The translations under genes were made by a program, and so were the position numbers. A stretch of 64,000 bases of DNA, from NCBI GenBank assembly GCA_963842725.1, contig CAWJHN010000004.1, forward strand, positions 310,001 through 374,000, in the 5' to 3' direction. Position 1 is the first letter of the stretch. Each line of letters begins with the position of its first letter. The stretch is from UBA10649 sp963842725 (GTDB lineage: Bacteria > Actinomycetota > Actinomycetes > S36-B12). Shown here one piece after another: positions 19,346 to 29,342 of the stretch. The notes below the pieces were generated by a model. The model saw only the letters and a list, made by a program, of their open reading frames with translations, made no database searches and was not told the origin of the DNA.

Positions 19346-20548
19346 GTGCGGCAAGCCCGCCTTCTCGCGACAGTCGCAGCAGCGGCTGCCGCCCTGGGCA
19401 CGCTGCTCCCGGCCGCGGCGGCCGCCGACCGTCCCCTGGTGATGTGGGCGCCCTCCGCGCAGGCAGCAGTGATCCAGGCCCAGTTGGCGAGCGGCTTCCG
19501 CGGGATCCCGGTCTCGGTGATCTCCGTGCCCGACGTCCGGTCAGCGCTGGAGACGGTCCAGGCGGACGACGCTCCCGACCTGATCTGGGCCAGCAACGCG
19601 TGGACGGGTGACCTCGTGGCGCGCAGCCTCATTGAGCCCCTGCCGCTCTCCGAGACGCTGAGGGCGCGCTTCCCGGAGAACGTGCTCGATGGATTCCGCT
19701 ACGGGTTCGACTTCTACGGCCTCCCGGTGCAGTTCGAGAGCATGGCGCTGGTCACCAATGCCGAACTGGTGCCGGAGCCGGTCGAGTCCTTCGCGGAACT
19801 GGAGCGGCGGGCCCTGTCACTCATGGCCCAGGACCGCGTCCGCCTGCCCCTGGCCGTCGGCCAGGGCGGAGTCCCCGAGGCGCTGTACGTCGCCCCGCTG
19901 TTCACCGGCCTGGGCGGCTACCTGTTCGGGCGCAATCCGGCCGGCAGCCTCGACCCCTACAACGTCGGCATCGGCAGTCCGGCGCTGCTGGAGAGCACCC
20001 CCGAGATCGACCGGTGGAATCGGATCGGCCTGCTCTCGTCCGATGTGTCGGTGACCCAGGCTCAGGCCGCCTTCCTCAGCGGACAGGCGCCCTTCTGGAT
20101 CACGGGCACGACCTCCGCCCGGCTGCTGAGCGCGGCGGCGTTCGACTCGCGGGTGGAACCGGTGCCGCAGATCGTCGAGGGCATCGCCCCGGCCCCCTAT
20201 CTGGACATCGAGGGGGTCATGGTGACGTCGTACGCGACGGCTCATGGCAGCCTCGACGACGCGTTGGCCCTGGCGCGACGACATTTCGCCACTGCTGGCG
20301 CCCAGGCGCAGCTGGCCCGGGCCGGACGCATGGCGCCTGCGCACGAGGCGGCGGGCCGGTCGGCGCTGGTGGCGCGCTTCACGGAGGCCGCCCGGTCCGG
20401 CATCGCGGTACCCAACATCCCGCAGGCGCGAGCGGCCTGGCGAGCGCTGGTTCAGGCGTGGTCCTCGTCCACGAGCGGGGTGGATGCCGTGCCGGCGAGG
20501 GCCGCGTTCTCGGCGGCCCACCGGCTGGTGCTTCAGGCCATCGGCTAG
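19346..20548 (+). CDS. Second MalE-like sugar-binding protein
   Basis: A 400-residue solute-binding protein clearly paralogous to the MalE at 10015. Shared blocks include GFRYGFDFYGLPVQFE, GLGGYLFGRNPAGS and PFWITG, with the same order and length. It has a signal peptide (about residues 1-27, ending AAAA before ADRP) and again no lipobox Cys. GTG 19346 follows GGGAGG by 5 nt; the ATG at 19310 has no such site. No permease accompanies it, so it may feed MalFG with a different maltodextrin length or act as a sensor (inference). Confidence 0.87.
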   Translation: MRQARLLATVAAAAAALGTLLPAAAAADRPLVMWAPSAQAAVIQAQLASGFRGIPVSVISVPDVRSALETVQADDAPDLIWASNAWTGDLVARSLIEPLPLSETLRARFPENVLDGFRYGFDFYGLPVQFESMALVTNAELVPEPVESFAELERRALSLMAQDRVRLPLAVGQGGVPEALYVAPLFTGLGGYLFGRNPAGSLDPYNVGIGSPALLESTPEIDRWNRIGLLSSDVSVTQAQAAFLSGQAPFWITGTTSARLLSAAAFDSRVEPVPQIVEGIAPAPYLDIEGVMVTSYATAHGSLDDALALARRHFATAGAQAQLARAGRMAPAHEAAGRSALVARFTEAARSGIAVPNIPQARAAWRALVQAWSSSTSGVDAVPARAAFSAAHRLVLQAIG

Positions 20549-20558
20549 CCCACGCCCA

Positions 20559-20585
20559 TTTGCACTCGCACGTGTCGAGTGCTAA
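20559..20585. promoter_or_regulatory. CIRCE operator 1 (HrcA site)
   Basis: TTTGCACTC, nine bases, GAGTGCTAA. This matches the CIRCE consensus TTAGCACTC-N9-GAGTGCTAA with one difference and lies 70 bp before groEL. HrcA represses chaperone genes through this element. Confidence 0.93.
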
Positions 20586-20593
20586 CTTTTCGG

Positions 20594-20620
20594 TTAGCAC
20601 TCGACACCTGAGAGTGACAG
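20594..20620. promoter_or_regulatory. CIRCE operator 2 (right half degenerate)
   Basis: A perfect left half TTAGCACTC is followed after nine bases by GAGTGACAG, in which only GAGTG of the right half is kept. The right half of operator 1 and the left half of operator 2 also form a perfect 15-bp hairpin (20572-20586 with 20593-20607, loop TTTTCG) that would lie in the groEL leader. Confidence 0.78.
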
Positions 20621-20654
20621 AATCCGCACGGACGTTCCGGGAGGAACACCCCCT

Positions 20655-22292
<1,638 letters not shown>

Positions 22293-22300
22293 CGTAGTCC

Positions 22301-22328
22301 GAGGTCCCGGTTCGAGAACCTGGACCTC
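22301..22328 (+). terminator. First hairpin after groEL
   Basis: Arms of 12 nt (22301-22312 and 22317-22328) pair with one mismatch around a CGAG loop. It begins 9 bp after the groEL stop and is followed by a second, stronger hairpin. Confidence 0.6.
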
Positions 22329-22335
22329 CGCACGT

Positions 22336-22379
22336 AACGGTGATGGCCGGCACCCCTCGGGGTGCCGGCCATCACCGTT
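22336..22379 (+). terminator. Second, strong hairpin after groEL
   Basis: Arms of 21 nt (22336-22356 and 22359-22379) are perfectly complementary. This is the main terminator candidate for groEL; no T-run follows. Confidence 0.8.
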
Positions 22380-22468
22380 CGCCCTGCCAGGGGCGGTGCC
22401 GAGGGTGGCGGCGTGCCGGGCCGGGGGAACGTGGCTCGGGTCTTGGGCTCGGGTCGTAGGCTCGGCTC

Positions 22469-23332
22469 GTGGCCGGCGCCGGTGCGGATGACGTTGCCGG
22501 GGACGATGGCGGACGGGTTCGAGCGCGACGACAACGGCTGAGGGCCGACTGTGCGAACTGCCAGGCCCTGTGCTGCGTCGCGCCGGCGTTCGCCGTGTCG
22601 GCGGATTTCGCGATCGACAAGCCGGCCGGGCATCCGTGCCCGAATCTCCTGGCCGATGCGCGCTGCTCGATCCACGCGGGCCTTCGGGACAGGGGCTTCG
22701 TGGGGTGCACGGTCTACGACTGCTTCGGCGCGGGACAGCAGGTCTGCCAGGTCACGCTCGCCGGGACCTCCTGGCGCGACGCGCCCGCTGCCGCGTCCCG
22801 CATGTTCGAGGTCTTCGCCATCATGCGATCGCTGCACGAGTCGCTGTGGTACCTGGAGGAGGCACGCTCGCTGGCCCTGGACGGTGACCTCGCGGCGGAG
22901 GTGGACGAGGTCCTGGCCCGCACCGAGCACGCGGCGGGGCTGCCGCCGGATGACGTCCTGGCCGTGGACGTCGACGGCCATCGGAACGAGGTCGGCGACC
23001 TGCTCCTTCGGGTCAGCGCTTTCGCCCGGGCCGACCGTCCCGGCCGCGACCTGAGGGGCGCGGACCTGGCGGGCGCCCGCCTGGCCGGTGTCGACCTGGC
23101 CCGCGCCAGCCTGCGCGGCGCCTGCCTGATCGGGGCGGACCTGAGGGGGGCGCACCTCGACGGTGCCGATCTCGTGGGAGCCGACCTTCGGGGGGCCGAC
23201 GTGCGCGGCGCTAGCCTGGTCGGCTGCCTGTTCGTCACCCAGGCGCAGGCGAACTCCGCTTCGGGCGACGCGACGACGGTGCTGCCGGAGGGCATCGACC
23301 GACCCGCCCACTGGCTCGGGGCCCGACACTAG
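22469..23332 (+). CDS. Cysteine-cluster plus pentapeptide-repeat protein
   Basis: A 287-residue protein with two distinct parts. The N-terminal ~90 residues carry CANCQALCC followed by spaced Cys residues (HPCPNLL, ARCSIH, GFVGCTVYDC), the pattern of the YkgJ-type CxxCxxxCC metal-chelating domain. A helical middle (SLHESLWYLEEARSLAL) follows. The last ~90 residues are pentapeptide repeats A(D/N)LxG (DLRGADLAGARLAGVDL and so on), which form a right-handed beta helix. GTG 22469 is the first in-frame start; no close Shine-Dalgarno is seen. The metal and the role of the helix are unknown. Confidence 0.82.
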   Translation: MAGAGADDVAGDDGGRVRARRQRLRADCANCQALCCVAPAFAVSADFAIDKPAGHPCPNLLADARCSIHAGLRDRGFVGCTVYDCFGAGQQVCQVTLAGTSWRDAPAAASRMFEVFAIMRSLHESLWYLEEARSLALDGDLAAEVDEVLARTEHAAGLPPDDVLAVDVDGHRNEVGDLLLRVSAFARADRPGRDLRGADLAGARLAGVDLARASLRGACLIGADLRGAHLDGADLVGADLRGADVRGASLVGCLFVTQAQANSASGDATTVLPEGIDRPAHWLGARH

Positions 23333-23369
23333 GGTGGTCGCACCGCCCACCCCGACCATGGAGCAGCGC

Positions 23370-25835
23370 ATGAGCCAGCCGTCCGTGACCCTTCCCGATC
23401 GGGCGCGGGTGGTCATCATCGGGGGTGGCGTGATCGGCACGTCCATCGCCTACCACCTCGGCCATCTCGGCTGGGGCGACGTCGTGCTCCTCGAGCGGGA
23501 CCGGCTGACGTCCGGTACGACGTGGCATGCGGCGGGCCTCATGACGTGCTTCGGCTCGCTGTCGGAGACGTCGATGTCGATGCGGCAGTACACCCGCGAG
23601 CTGTACCGACGCCTCGAGGCGGAGACCGGACTGTCCACGGGTTTCCGGCCGGTGGGCTTCATCGAGGCAGCCGCGGACGAGGGTCGGCTCGAGGAGTTCC
23701 GGCGGGTGGCGGCGTTCAACCGGCATGTCGGGCTGGACGTGCACGAGATCGGGCCGCGCGAGATGGGCGAACTCTTCCCGCTGGCCGCCACGGACGACCT
23801 GCTTGCTGGCTTCTATGTACCGCAGGACGGCCGGGTCAATCCGGTCGACGCAACGATGTCCCTGGCCAAGGGCGCTCGGATGCAGGGCGTCCGCATCGTC
23901 GAGGGCGTGACGGTGCAGCACGTCCTCACCGCGGGCCGTCGGGTGACCGGGGTGTCGACCGATCAGGGCGACATCGAGTGCGAGTACGTGGTCAACTGCG
24001 CGGGAATGTGGGCACGGCAGCTGGGCGAGCGCAACTCGGTGATGATCCCTCTGCAGGCCGCCGAGCACTACTACCTCATCACCGAGCCCATAGATGGCGT
24101 CGATCCGGCGTGGCCGGTCTTCGAGGACCCGTCGCGACACGGCTACTACCGCGAGGAGGGCGGCGGCCTGATGATCGGGCTCTTCGAGCCGGTGTGCGCG
24201 CCGTGGAGCGTCGCCGGTGTCCCTGACGACTTCTCGTTCGGTGAGCTGTCCCCGGACTGGGACCGCATGGGTCCCTATCTCGAGCGTGCGATGCAGCGGG
24301 TCCCGGTGACCCTCGACGCGGGCATCCGCACCTTCTTCTGCGGACCGGAATCCTTCACGCCGGACCTCGCACCGATCGTCGGCGAGGCGCCCGGCATCGA
24401 CAACTACTTCGTGGCCGCCGGCATGAACTCCGTCGGGATCCTGACCGGTGGCGGCATGGGCCGCATCGTGGCGCAGTGGATCGTCGACGGACGGCCCGAC
24501 GTCGACGTCACCGGGTTCAACATCGACCGCATGCACGGCTACCAGCTCAATCCGAGATATCGCGCCGAGCGCACGGTCGAAACGCTCGGCATGGTGTACC
24601 AGACGCACTTCCCCGGTCGCTCGATGCAGACGGCTCGTGGGGTCAAGCGGTCTCCGATCCACCACCAGCTGGCGGGGGCCGGGGCGTACTTCAAGGACGT
24701 CAGCGGCTGGGAGGGCGCCGACTGGTTTGCGCCACCAGGCGTCGAGCCGCGGATCGACGAGCTCATGTGGGGACGCCAGAACTGGTTCCCCTACTGGGCG
24801 GACGAGCATCGGGCGGTGCGCGAGAATGTCGGGCTGATGGACATGTCGTTCATGTCCAAGCTGCTCGTGCAGGGTCGCGACGCGGGCCGGGTCCTCGATC
24901 GCGTCTCCGCCAACTCCGTCGACGGCGAATGCGGCGTCATCACGTACACGCAATGGCTCAACGAGGCGGGCACGATCGAGGCCGACCTCACGGTCACCAA
25001 GCTCGATGACGACCGCTTCCTCGTCGTCGCATCGGACAACGCGCTCGGTCACGTGCACGCCTGGCTGCGCCGCCATGCCGGCGATGACCGCGCGATCGTC
25101 ACGGACGTCAGTTCGGGACTGGCCCAGATCAACGTGCAGGGGCCGGCATCGCGTCAGGTCGTCCAGTCGCTCACGTCCGCAGACCTGTCGAACGAGGCCT
25201 TCCCGTTCCGGGCCGCCCGCGACATCGACCTCGGCTTCGCCCGGGCGCTCTGCGTGCGCATCACCTACCTGGGCGAGCTCGGCTACGAGCTGTACGTGCC
25301 CTCCGAGATGGCCGTGCACGCGTACGAGCAGCTGGTCGAGGCGGGCGCTGCGTCGGGAATGCGGCACGTCGGTCTCAAGGCGCTGTCCAGTCTGCGCATG
25401 GAGAAGGGGTACCGCGACTACGGCCATGACATCGACAACACCGACTCGGTCCTCGAGGTCGGGCTCGGCTTCGCGGTCGCCTGGGACAAGCCCGGGGGGT
25501 TCGTCGGCCGCGACGCCCTGCTGACCCGCAGGGCGGCCGGCCCGTCGACCCGACGGCTGATCCAGATCAGGGTCCTCGACCCCGAGCCGCTGATGCATCA
25601 CGCCGAGATCGTGCTGCGAGACGGTGCGGCTGTCGGCTATGTGCGCGCCGCCAGCTACGGCCACACCCTCGGCGGGGCCGTCGGCCTGGCGATGGTCGAC
25701 GCCGGTGGCGGACCCGTGTCCGCGGACTACCTGGCGACCGGGACCTGGGAGGTCGACATCGCCGGGACCAGGCACCCTGCCACGACGTCGCTTCGCCCCA
25801 TGTACGACCCGGACAACTCCAGGATCCGTGCATGA
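23370..25835 (+). CDS. Sarcosine/dimethylglycine dehydrogenase-type flavoprotein with GcvT-like C-terminus
   Basis: An 821-residue cytoplasmic enzyme. Residues about 17-400 form the DAO-type FAD domain (VVIIGGGVIGTSIAYHLG, then TSGTTWHAAGLMT, which in this family holds the flavin-linking His region). Residues about 430-810 form a tetrahydrofolate-binding GcvT/aminomethyltransferase domain (GLKALSSLRMEKGYRDYGHD, then FVGRDALL). Together this is the layout of sarcosine and dimethylglycine dehydrogenases, which demethylate N-methylglycines to folate-bound one-carbon units. ATG 23370 has GGAG six nt upstream; an alternative ATG at 23358 adds four residues without a site. The precise substrate is not decidable. 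Confidence 0.85.
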   Translation: MSQPSVTLPDRARVVIIGGGVIGTSIAYHLGHLGWGDVVLLERDRLTSGTTWHAAGLMTCFGSLSETSMSMRQYTRELYRRLEAETGLSTGFRPVGFIEAAADEGRLEEFRRVAAFNRHVGLDVHEIGPREMGELFPLAATDDLLAGFYVPQDGRVNPVDATMSLAKGARMQGVRIVEGVTVQHVLTAGRRVTGVSTDQGDIECEYVVNCAGMWARQLGERNSVMIPLQAAEHYYLITEPIDGVDPAWPVFEDPSRHGYYREEGGGLMIGLFEPVCAPWSVAGVPDDFSFGELSPDWDRMGPYLERAMQRVPVTLDAGIRTFFCGPESFTPDLAPIVGEAPGIDNYFVAAGMNSVGILTGGGMGRIVAQWIVDGRPDVDVTGFNIDRMHGYQLNPRYRAERTVETLGMVYQTHFPGRSMQTARGVKRSPIHHQLAGAGAYFKDVSGWEGADWFAPPGVEPRIDELMWGRQNWFPYWADEHRAVRENVGLMDMSFMSKLLVQGRDAGRVLDRVSANSVDGECGVITYTQWLNEAGTIEADLTVTKLDDDRFLVVASDNALGHVHAWLRRHAGDDRAIVTDVSSGLAQINVQGPASRQVVQSLTSADLSNEAFPFRAARDIDLGFARALCVRITYLGELGYELYVPSEMAVHAYEQLVEAGAASGMRHVGLKALSSLRMEKGYRDYGHDIDNTDSVLEVGLGFAVAWDKPGGFVGRDALLTRRAAGPSTRRLIQIRVLDPEPLMHHAEIVLRDGAAVGYVRAASYGHTLGGAVGLAMVDAGGGPVSADYLATGTWEVDIAGTRHPATTSLRPMYDPDNSRIRA

Positions 25836-25872
25836 GGCCAGCCCTCGCGACCCGGCATGGGAGGCTGGCCCC

Positions 25873-26373
25873 GTGACGTCGATCGAGGGCTCCTGGCTGG
25901 TGCACACGGTCGACGGCGCCGACGTCCGGCTCCGCAGCGGACGGGTGGGACTGGTCACCGTCGACGTCACGGCACCGGTGTCCGGCGGCGAGCTGCACGT
26001 GGCGCCCGACCAGGTCGGCCTGTCGCTACGGCTTGCCCTCGATGACCTGAGAACCCGCAACTTCCTGATGCAGGCGGCCGCCCGCAGCATCGTGTCGCGT
26101 CACGACGCGCATGTGCTGAGGTACATCGGCACGGGTGCCAACGACGAGGGCGCCTGGCAGGTCTCGGGCCATGCGATTGCCGGCAGCATCGACGTCGAGC
26201 TCACGCTCACGGTCACGGCCTGCGGTCCACCGGCCGATCCGATGGGCGAGATCCAGCTCCTGGGAAGCGCATCCCTGGGGACGGTCCACCTGCCCCTCCC
26301 GGGGCTCGGCACCGTCGATGACTTCAGCTTCGACGTCGACGCGCGCCTGGCGCTGCGACGACGGTCGGAGTGA
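25873..26373 (+). CDS. YceI-family protein
   Basis: A 166-residue all-beta protein with the YceI lipocalin-like pattern: SIEGSWLVHT at the start, then DDLRTRNFLMQA and, near the end, DDFSFDVDARLAL. Family members bind isoprenoids or amphiphiles. No signal peptide is visible with GTG 25873, which has GGGAGG nine nt upstream. An in-frame GTG at 25828 overlaps the previous gene and has no site. Only 9 bp separate its stop from that of the convergent ClC gene. Confidence 0.75.
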   Translation: MTSIEGSWLVHTVDGADVRLRSGRVGLVTVDVTAPVSGGELHVAPDQVGLSLRLALDDLRTRNFLMQAAARSIVSRHDAHVLRYIGTGANDEGAWQVSGHAIAGSIDVELTLTVTACGPPADPMGEIQLLGSASLGTVHLPLPGLGTVDDFSFDVDARLALRRRSE

Positions 26374-26382
26374 CCAGTCCAC

Positions 26383-27675
26383 CTAGCGTGACTGCGCAGC
26401 AGACCGCCTCGCGTCGATGAGGTCGAGTCGCTGGCGCACACCGAAGCCGACGACCGCCCCCAGGATCGCGAGCGGCGCCACGGCGAGCCCGGCCGACCCG
26501 ATCAGGAGCATGCCCAGCATCGCCGAGGTGAACGGGAGCCGGAGCATCACCGTTGCGGTGGAGGCGATCCCGGCCGCGGCCATGGCACTGACGGACAGGT
26601 CGGCGAACATGATCGACGCGAGGACACCGATGCCCACGCCGATGAACGTCGCCGGGAAGATGGGACCGCCACGGTATCCGCCGCCCAGGGCGAGGCCGTA
26701 GGCGAGCACCTTGGCCACGACGATCAGCAGGACGGTGAGTGCGGAGGTCTCGGCGATGAGGGCCGGCATCGCGGACTGCCCAGAGAACAGCACCAGGTCG
26801 ACGCTCGCACCCGTCGTGATGCCGACGCCGATGGCGAGGGCGGCCGTGAGCAGGGCAACGGCCACCAGGACGACGCCCCGGCGCGTGAGGGCGGCCCGCT
26901 CGACCCGCTCGCCGAGTTCGCGCGCCACGGCCGCCGCGAGCGCGGCCACGATCGAGATGATGGCGCCGGCCACCAGGTCCGGCCAGGTCAGCGCGTCGTA
27001 GGCCGGCATGCCGGGCACGGCGAGGACGTGGCCGCCCAGCCCGGTCCACTGGCCGATGCCGACCTGGACGACATAGCCCGCACCGAGGGCGACGAAGGCC
27101 GGCATCAGCACGGCCGACGGCATCGCACCCATGGCGGCGAACTCCAGCAGCATGAAGGCCGTGACGAAGGGGTTTCCGAAGATCGCACCGATGGCGGCCG
27201 CTCCGCCGAGCAGCATGCCCAGCTGGACCATCTTCGGGGGACGACCGCGCATCGCCAGCGCACCGATGGTCGTGCCGAGGATGACCAAGGGCGCCTCGGG
27301 GCCGAGGACGAAGCCGAATACCAGCGATCCGATAGCGGCCAGCAGGAACGAGGGCGCGTTGATCGGCAGGGTGTCGAAGTGCAGGCCGGTGAGCGGGCTC
27401 TTGCCGGTGGCCCCGGGCAGGCGCCAGGCGAGCGCCACGATGCCCGCGCCGACGAGCATCGCGACGACCACCCACCAGTAGGGCAGCTCGGTGAAGCCGA
27501 GCGCCTCGGGCAGGTCGCGCCAGACCCACTCCTCGGCGGAGTCGATGAAGGCCATCAGCAGGGTCGCGCCGAGGGCACCGAGGATGCCGAGCACGGCAGC
27601 CAGGACCAGGGCCCTCATGGGCAGCGGCTCTGCCGCTGGCGGAGTGGTGCCGGCTGCCGGCGCAGTGGTGCTCAC
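26383..27675 (-). CDS. ClC-family chloride channel/antiporter
   Basis: A 430-residue membrane protein with about ten to twelve hydrophobic segments. Recognisable ClC motifs are LGPEAPLVILG (the GxEGP-like region, here with Ala for Gly) and GGGYRGGPIFPATF (the GxFxP region). The external gating position follows GPE, as in transporters, so Cl-/H+ exchange is possible, but channel or other anion selectivity cannot be excluded. It overlaps the XPB helicase stop by 4 bp, so the two are co-transcribed. Confidence 0.85.
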   Translation of the reverse strand: MSTTAPAAGTTPPAAEPLPMRALVLAAVLGILGALGATLLMAFIDSAEEWVWRDLPEALGFTELPYWWVVVAMLVGAGIVALAWRLPGATGKSPLTGLHFDTLPINAPSFLLAAIGSLVFGFVLGPEAPLVILGTTIGALAMRGRPPKMVQLGMLLGGAAAIGAIFGNPFVTAFMLLEFAAMGAMPSAVLMPAFVALGAGYVVQVGIGQWTGLGGHVLAVPGMPAYDALTWPDLVAGAIISIVAALAAAVARELGERVERAALTRRGVVLVAVALLTAALAIGVGITTGASVDLVLFSGQSAMPALIAETSALTVLLIVVAKVLAYGLALGGGYRGGPIFPATFIGVGIGVLASIMFADLSVSAMAAAGIASTATVMLRLPFTSAMLGMLLIGSAGLAVAPLAILGAVVGFGVRQRLDLIDARRSAAQSR

Positions 27676-29330
27676 GATGCCTCCCAGGTGCCCGTGTGGA
27701 TGTCCTCGGCGTCGATGATCCGGTATGCGTACCCCTGCTCGGCCAGGAAACGCTGGCGGTGCTGCGCGAAGTCGGCATCGACCGTGTCCCGCGTGACGAC
27801 GGAGTAGAAGTGCGCGGCGCGTCCGTCCTCCTTGGGGCGCAGGATCCGGCCCAGCCGCTGGGCCTCCTCCTGCCTCGAGCCGAACGTGCCGCTCACCTGG
27901 ATGGCGACTCCCGCCTCGGGCAGGTCGATCGAGAAGTTGGCGACCTTGCTCACCACCAGCAGCCTGATCTCGCCCTGCCGGAACGCCTCGAACAGCCGCT
28001 CGCGCTCGCGGACGGGCGTCTCCCCGGTGATCACCGGGGCCTCCAGGTGCGCGCTGAGCTCGGCGAGCTGGTCGAGGAACTGGCCGATGACCAGGACGCG
28101 ATCGTCGATGTGGCGACGCGCGATCTCCTCGACGATGCGGATCTTCTCCGGCGCCGACGCTGCCAGCCGGTACCGGTCCTCGGGCTCGGCCATCGCGTAG
28201 GTCATCCGGTCGGCCTCGGGCAGGGTCACGCGAACCTCGATGCAGTCCGCGGGTGCGATGTAGCCCTGGTTCTCGATGTCCTTCCAGGGTGCGTCGTACC
28301 GCTTCGGCCCGATGAGCGAGAACACGTCGCCCTCGCGACCGTCCTCCCGCACGAGCGTCGCCGTCAGGCCCAGGCGCCGACGGGACTGGATGTCGGCGGT
28401 GAACCGGAAGATGGGGGCCGGCAGCAGGTGCACCTCGTCATAGATGATCAGGCCCCAGTCGCGGGAGTCGAACACCTCGAGGTGCGGGTAGATGCCCTGG
28501 CGCTTCGTGGTCATCACCTGGTACGTGGCGATGGTGACCGGCCGGACCTCCTTTCGGGCCCCGGAGTACTCGCCGATCTCGTCGGCCGTCAGCGTGGTCC
28601 GCCGCAGCAGTTCGTCGCGCCACTGCCGGGCCGCGACCGTGTTGGTGACGAGGATGAGCGTCGTCGCCTGAGCCAGCGCCATGGCCAGCGCCCCGACGAT
28701 GGTCTTGCCGGATCCGCACGGCAGCACCACGACTCCGGACCCGCCGTGCCAGAACCCCTCGGCCGCCTCGGTCTGGTAGGGGCGCGGCTGCCACGCCTCG
28801 GCCCGCAGGCCGATCGCGTGGCGCTCGCCGTCGACGTAGCCGGCGACATCCTCGGCCGGCCAGCCGAGCTTGACCAGCGCCTGCTTGAGGTGGCCCCGCT
28901 CGCTGGGGTGGACGATGACGGTGGACTCGTCGATCCGGGCGCCGAGCAGCGGGGCGATCTTCTTGCTGCGCAGCACCTCCTCGAGGACGGCCGGGTCGAT
29001 GGCCTGCAGGACCAGTCCGTGCACCGGGTGGTTGTTGACCTGGAGGCGGCCGTACCGCGACATCGTCTCGGCGACGTCGATCAGCAGGGAGTGCGGCACG
29101 GGATAGCGCGAGTACCGCAGCAGTGTGTCGATCACCTGCTCGGCGTCGTGCCCGGCCGCCCGGGCGTTCCACAGTCCGAGCGGAGTGAGCCGGTAGGTGT
29201 GGATGTGCTCGGGCGCGCGCTCGAGCTCGGCGAACGGTGCGATGGCCTTGCGGCACTCGGGGGATTGGGCGTGGTCGACCTCGAGCAGAAGGGTCTTGTC
29301 GCTCTGCACGATCAGGGGTCCGTCGGCCAC
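27672..29330 (-). CDS. XPB/ERCC3-type DNA repair helicase
   Basis: A 552-residue superfamily 2 helicase. An N-terminal domain of about 180 residues precedes RPYQTEAAEGF (Q-like motif), Walker A LPCGSGKT near 200, the DEVH box (IIYDEVHLLP) near 296, the RED motif LVREDGREG characteristic of XPB, and the C-terminal motif EAQRLGRILRP. Bacterial XPB unwinds 3'-5' and is thought to act in nucleotide excision repair. GTG 29330 has TAGGCT exactly 6 nt upstream, implying a leaderless mRNA. In related actinobacteria its neighbour is the helicase-associated gene found here at 32488; here three other genes intervene. Confidence 0.93.
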   Translation of the reverse strand: MADGPLIVQSDKTLLLEVDHAQSPECRKAIAPFAELERAPEHIHTYRLTPLGLWNARAAGHDAEQVIDTLLRYSRYPVPHSLLIDVAETMSRYGRLQVNNHPVHGLVLQAIDPAVLEEVLRSKKIAPLLGARIDESTVIVHPSERGHLKQALVKLGWPAEDVAGYVDGERHAIGLRAEAWQPRPYQTEAAEGFWHGGSGVVVLPCGSGKTIVGALAMALAQATTLILVTNTVAARQWRDELLRRTTLTADEIGEYSGARKEVRPVTIATYQVMTTKRQGIYPHLEVFDSRDWGLIIYDEVHLLPAPIFRFTADIQSRRRLGLTATLVREDGREGDVFSLIGPKRYDAPWKDIENQGYIAPADCIEVRVTLPEADRMTYAMAEPEDRYRLAASAPEKIRIVEEIARRHIDDRVLVIGQFLDQLAELSAHLEAPVITGETPVRERERLFEAFRQGEIRLLVVSKVANFSIDLPEAGVAIQVSGTFGSRQEEAQRLGRILRPKEDGRAAHFYSVVTRDTVDADFAQHRQRFLAEQGYAYRIIDAEDIHTGTWEAS

Positions 29331-29336
29331 CGGGTG

Positions 29337-29342
29337 AGCCTA
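29337..29342 (-). promoter_or_regulatory. -10 of the XPB helicase gene (leaderless)
   Basis: TAGGCT on the minus strand lies 6 nt before the GTG start, with no Shine-Dalgarno between them. Confidence 0.6.

Noticed and set aside
23235..26090. 951-codon minus-strand open frame
   Set aside because: Fully antisense to the sarcosine/dimethylglycine dehydrogenase-type gene, which has clear FAD and GcvT motifs. The antisense frame has none.
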